A stretch of 12,218 nucleotides of DNA from contig CALBJW010000052.1 in NCBI GenBank assembly GCA_937893145.1, positions 1 to 12,218 on the forward strand, in the 5' to 3' direction. Source of the DNA: an uncultured Prevotellaceae bacterium. Its GTDB lineage: Bacteria; Bacteroidota; Bacteroidia; Bacteroidales; Bacteroidaceae. The notes under the pieces are model-generated. The model did no database searches, had not been told where the DNA came from, and saw nothing but the letters and a program-made list of their open reading frames with translations. Of the stretch, positions 12,154 to 12,218 are shown in pieces. The translations under genes were made by a program, and so were the position numbers. Position 1 is the first letter of the stretch, and each line of letters begins with the position of its first letter.

Positions 12154-12218
12154 TTACTTGCCCTTTTGATTTATGGTAATAGTTCCGTATGCATTTCCAA
12201 CAAAGACAGTCAGTAAAA
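12154..12218 (-). CDS. C-terminal end of an unidentified minus-strand gene (truncated by window)
   Basis: About 20 codons remain, ending in ...NAYGTITINQKGK and TAA (12156-12154). The alternative frames on this strand either stop at once or give a Cys-rich, less protein-like peptide, so this frame is the most likely one. The stop followed 3 nt later by a REP-like palindrome matches the arrangement at the 202-aa gene. The fragment is too short to identify. Confidence 0.45.
   Translation of the reverse strand, partial: LLTVFVGNAYGTITINQKGK

Overview
The window looks like a chromosomal stretch from a gut- or rumen-type Bacteroidales, probably Prevotellaceae or Bacteroidaceae. The evidence is: Bacteroidetes-type promoters (TTTG, 20 nt, TAnnTTTG) in three intergenic places; a rhamnose operon next to a rhamnogalacturonan-degradation locus; a PL11 protein ending in a Prevotella/Bacteroides-style C-terminal tail; and a BspA-type leucine-rich-repeat protein. 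Species was not determined.

Left part (1-8.4 kb, + strand, moderate GC). The 3' end of a rhamnose/proton symporter (rhaT) overlaps rhamnulose-1-phosphate aldolase (rhaD) by ATGA. A 448-bp intergenic region follows, with one promoter, a hairpin, a strong intrinsic terminator and a second promoter. The second promoter reads into two large secreted enzymes 37 bp apart: a 1340-residue PL11 rhamnogalacturonan lyase fused to a long beta-strand-repeat region, and a 990-residue GH2 glycosidase with a discoidin-like C-terminal domain. The logic is coherent: the secreted enzymes would open rhamnogalacturonan I and trim its sugars, and RhaT and RhaD would take up and split the released rhamnose. A terminator-like hairpin closes the GH2 gene.

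Right part (8.4-12.2 kb, - strand, clearly AT-richer). There are four complete small or medium genes and one truncated gene, all membrane or exported: a single-pass protein of unknown function (202 aa), a four-TM protein (158 aa), a BspA-like LRR protein (449 aa from the preferred start), a 155-aa exported protein that looks like a divergent TonB C-terminal domain, and the last ~20 codons of another gene. The spaces between them hold repeats: three identical 29-bp REP-like palindromes, two ~94 % identical copies of a ~123-bp element with strong folding potential, and a 12-bp inverted repeat spanning 70 bp. The right part reads as an accessory region.

The most unusual signals are the ~123-bp structured element, the 29-bp palindromes (two of them exactly 3 nt after a stop codon), the candidate short transcript between rhaD and the PL11 gene, the PL11/beta-repeat fusion, and the GH2 active-site motif in which GNE reads GNK. 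No CRISPR array, tRNA, rRNA, transposase or phage gene was seen.
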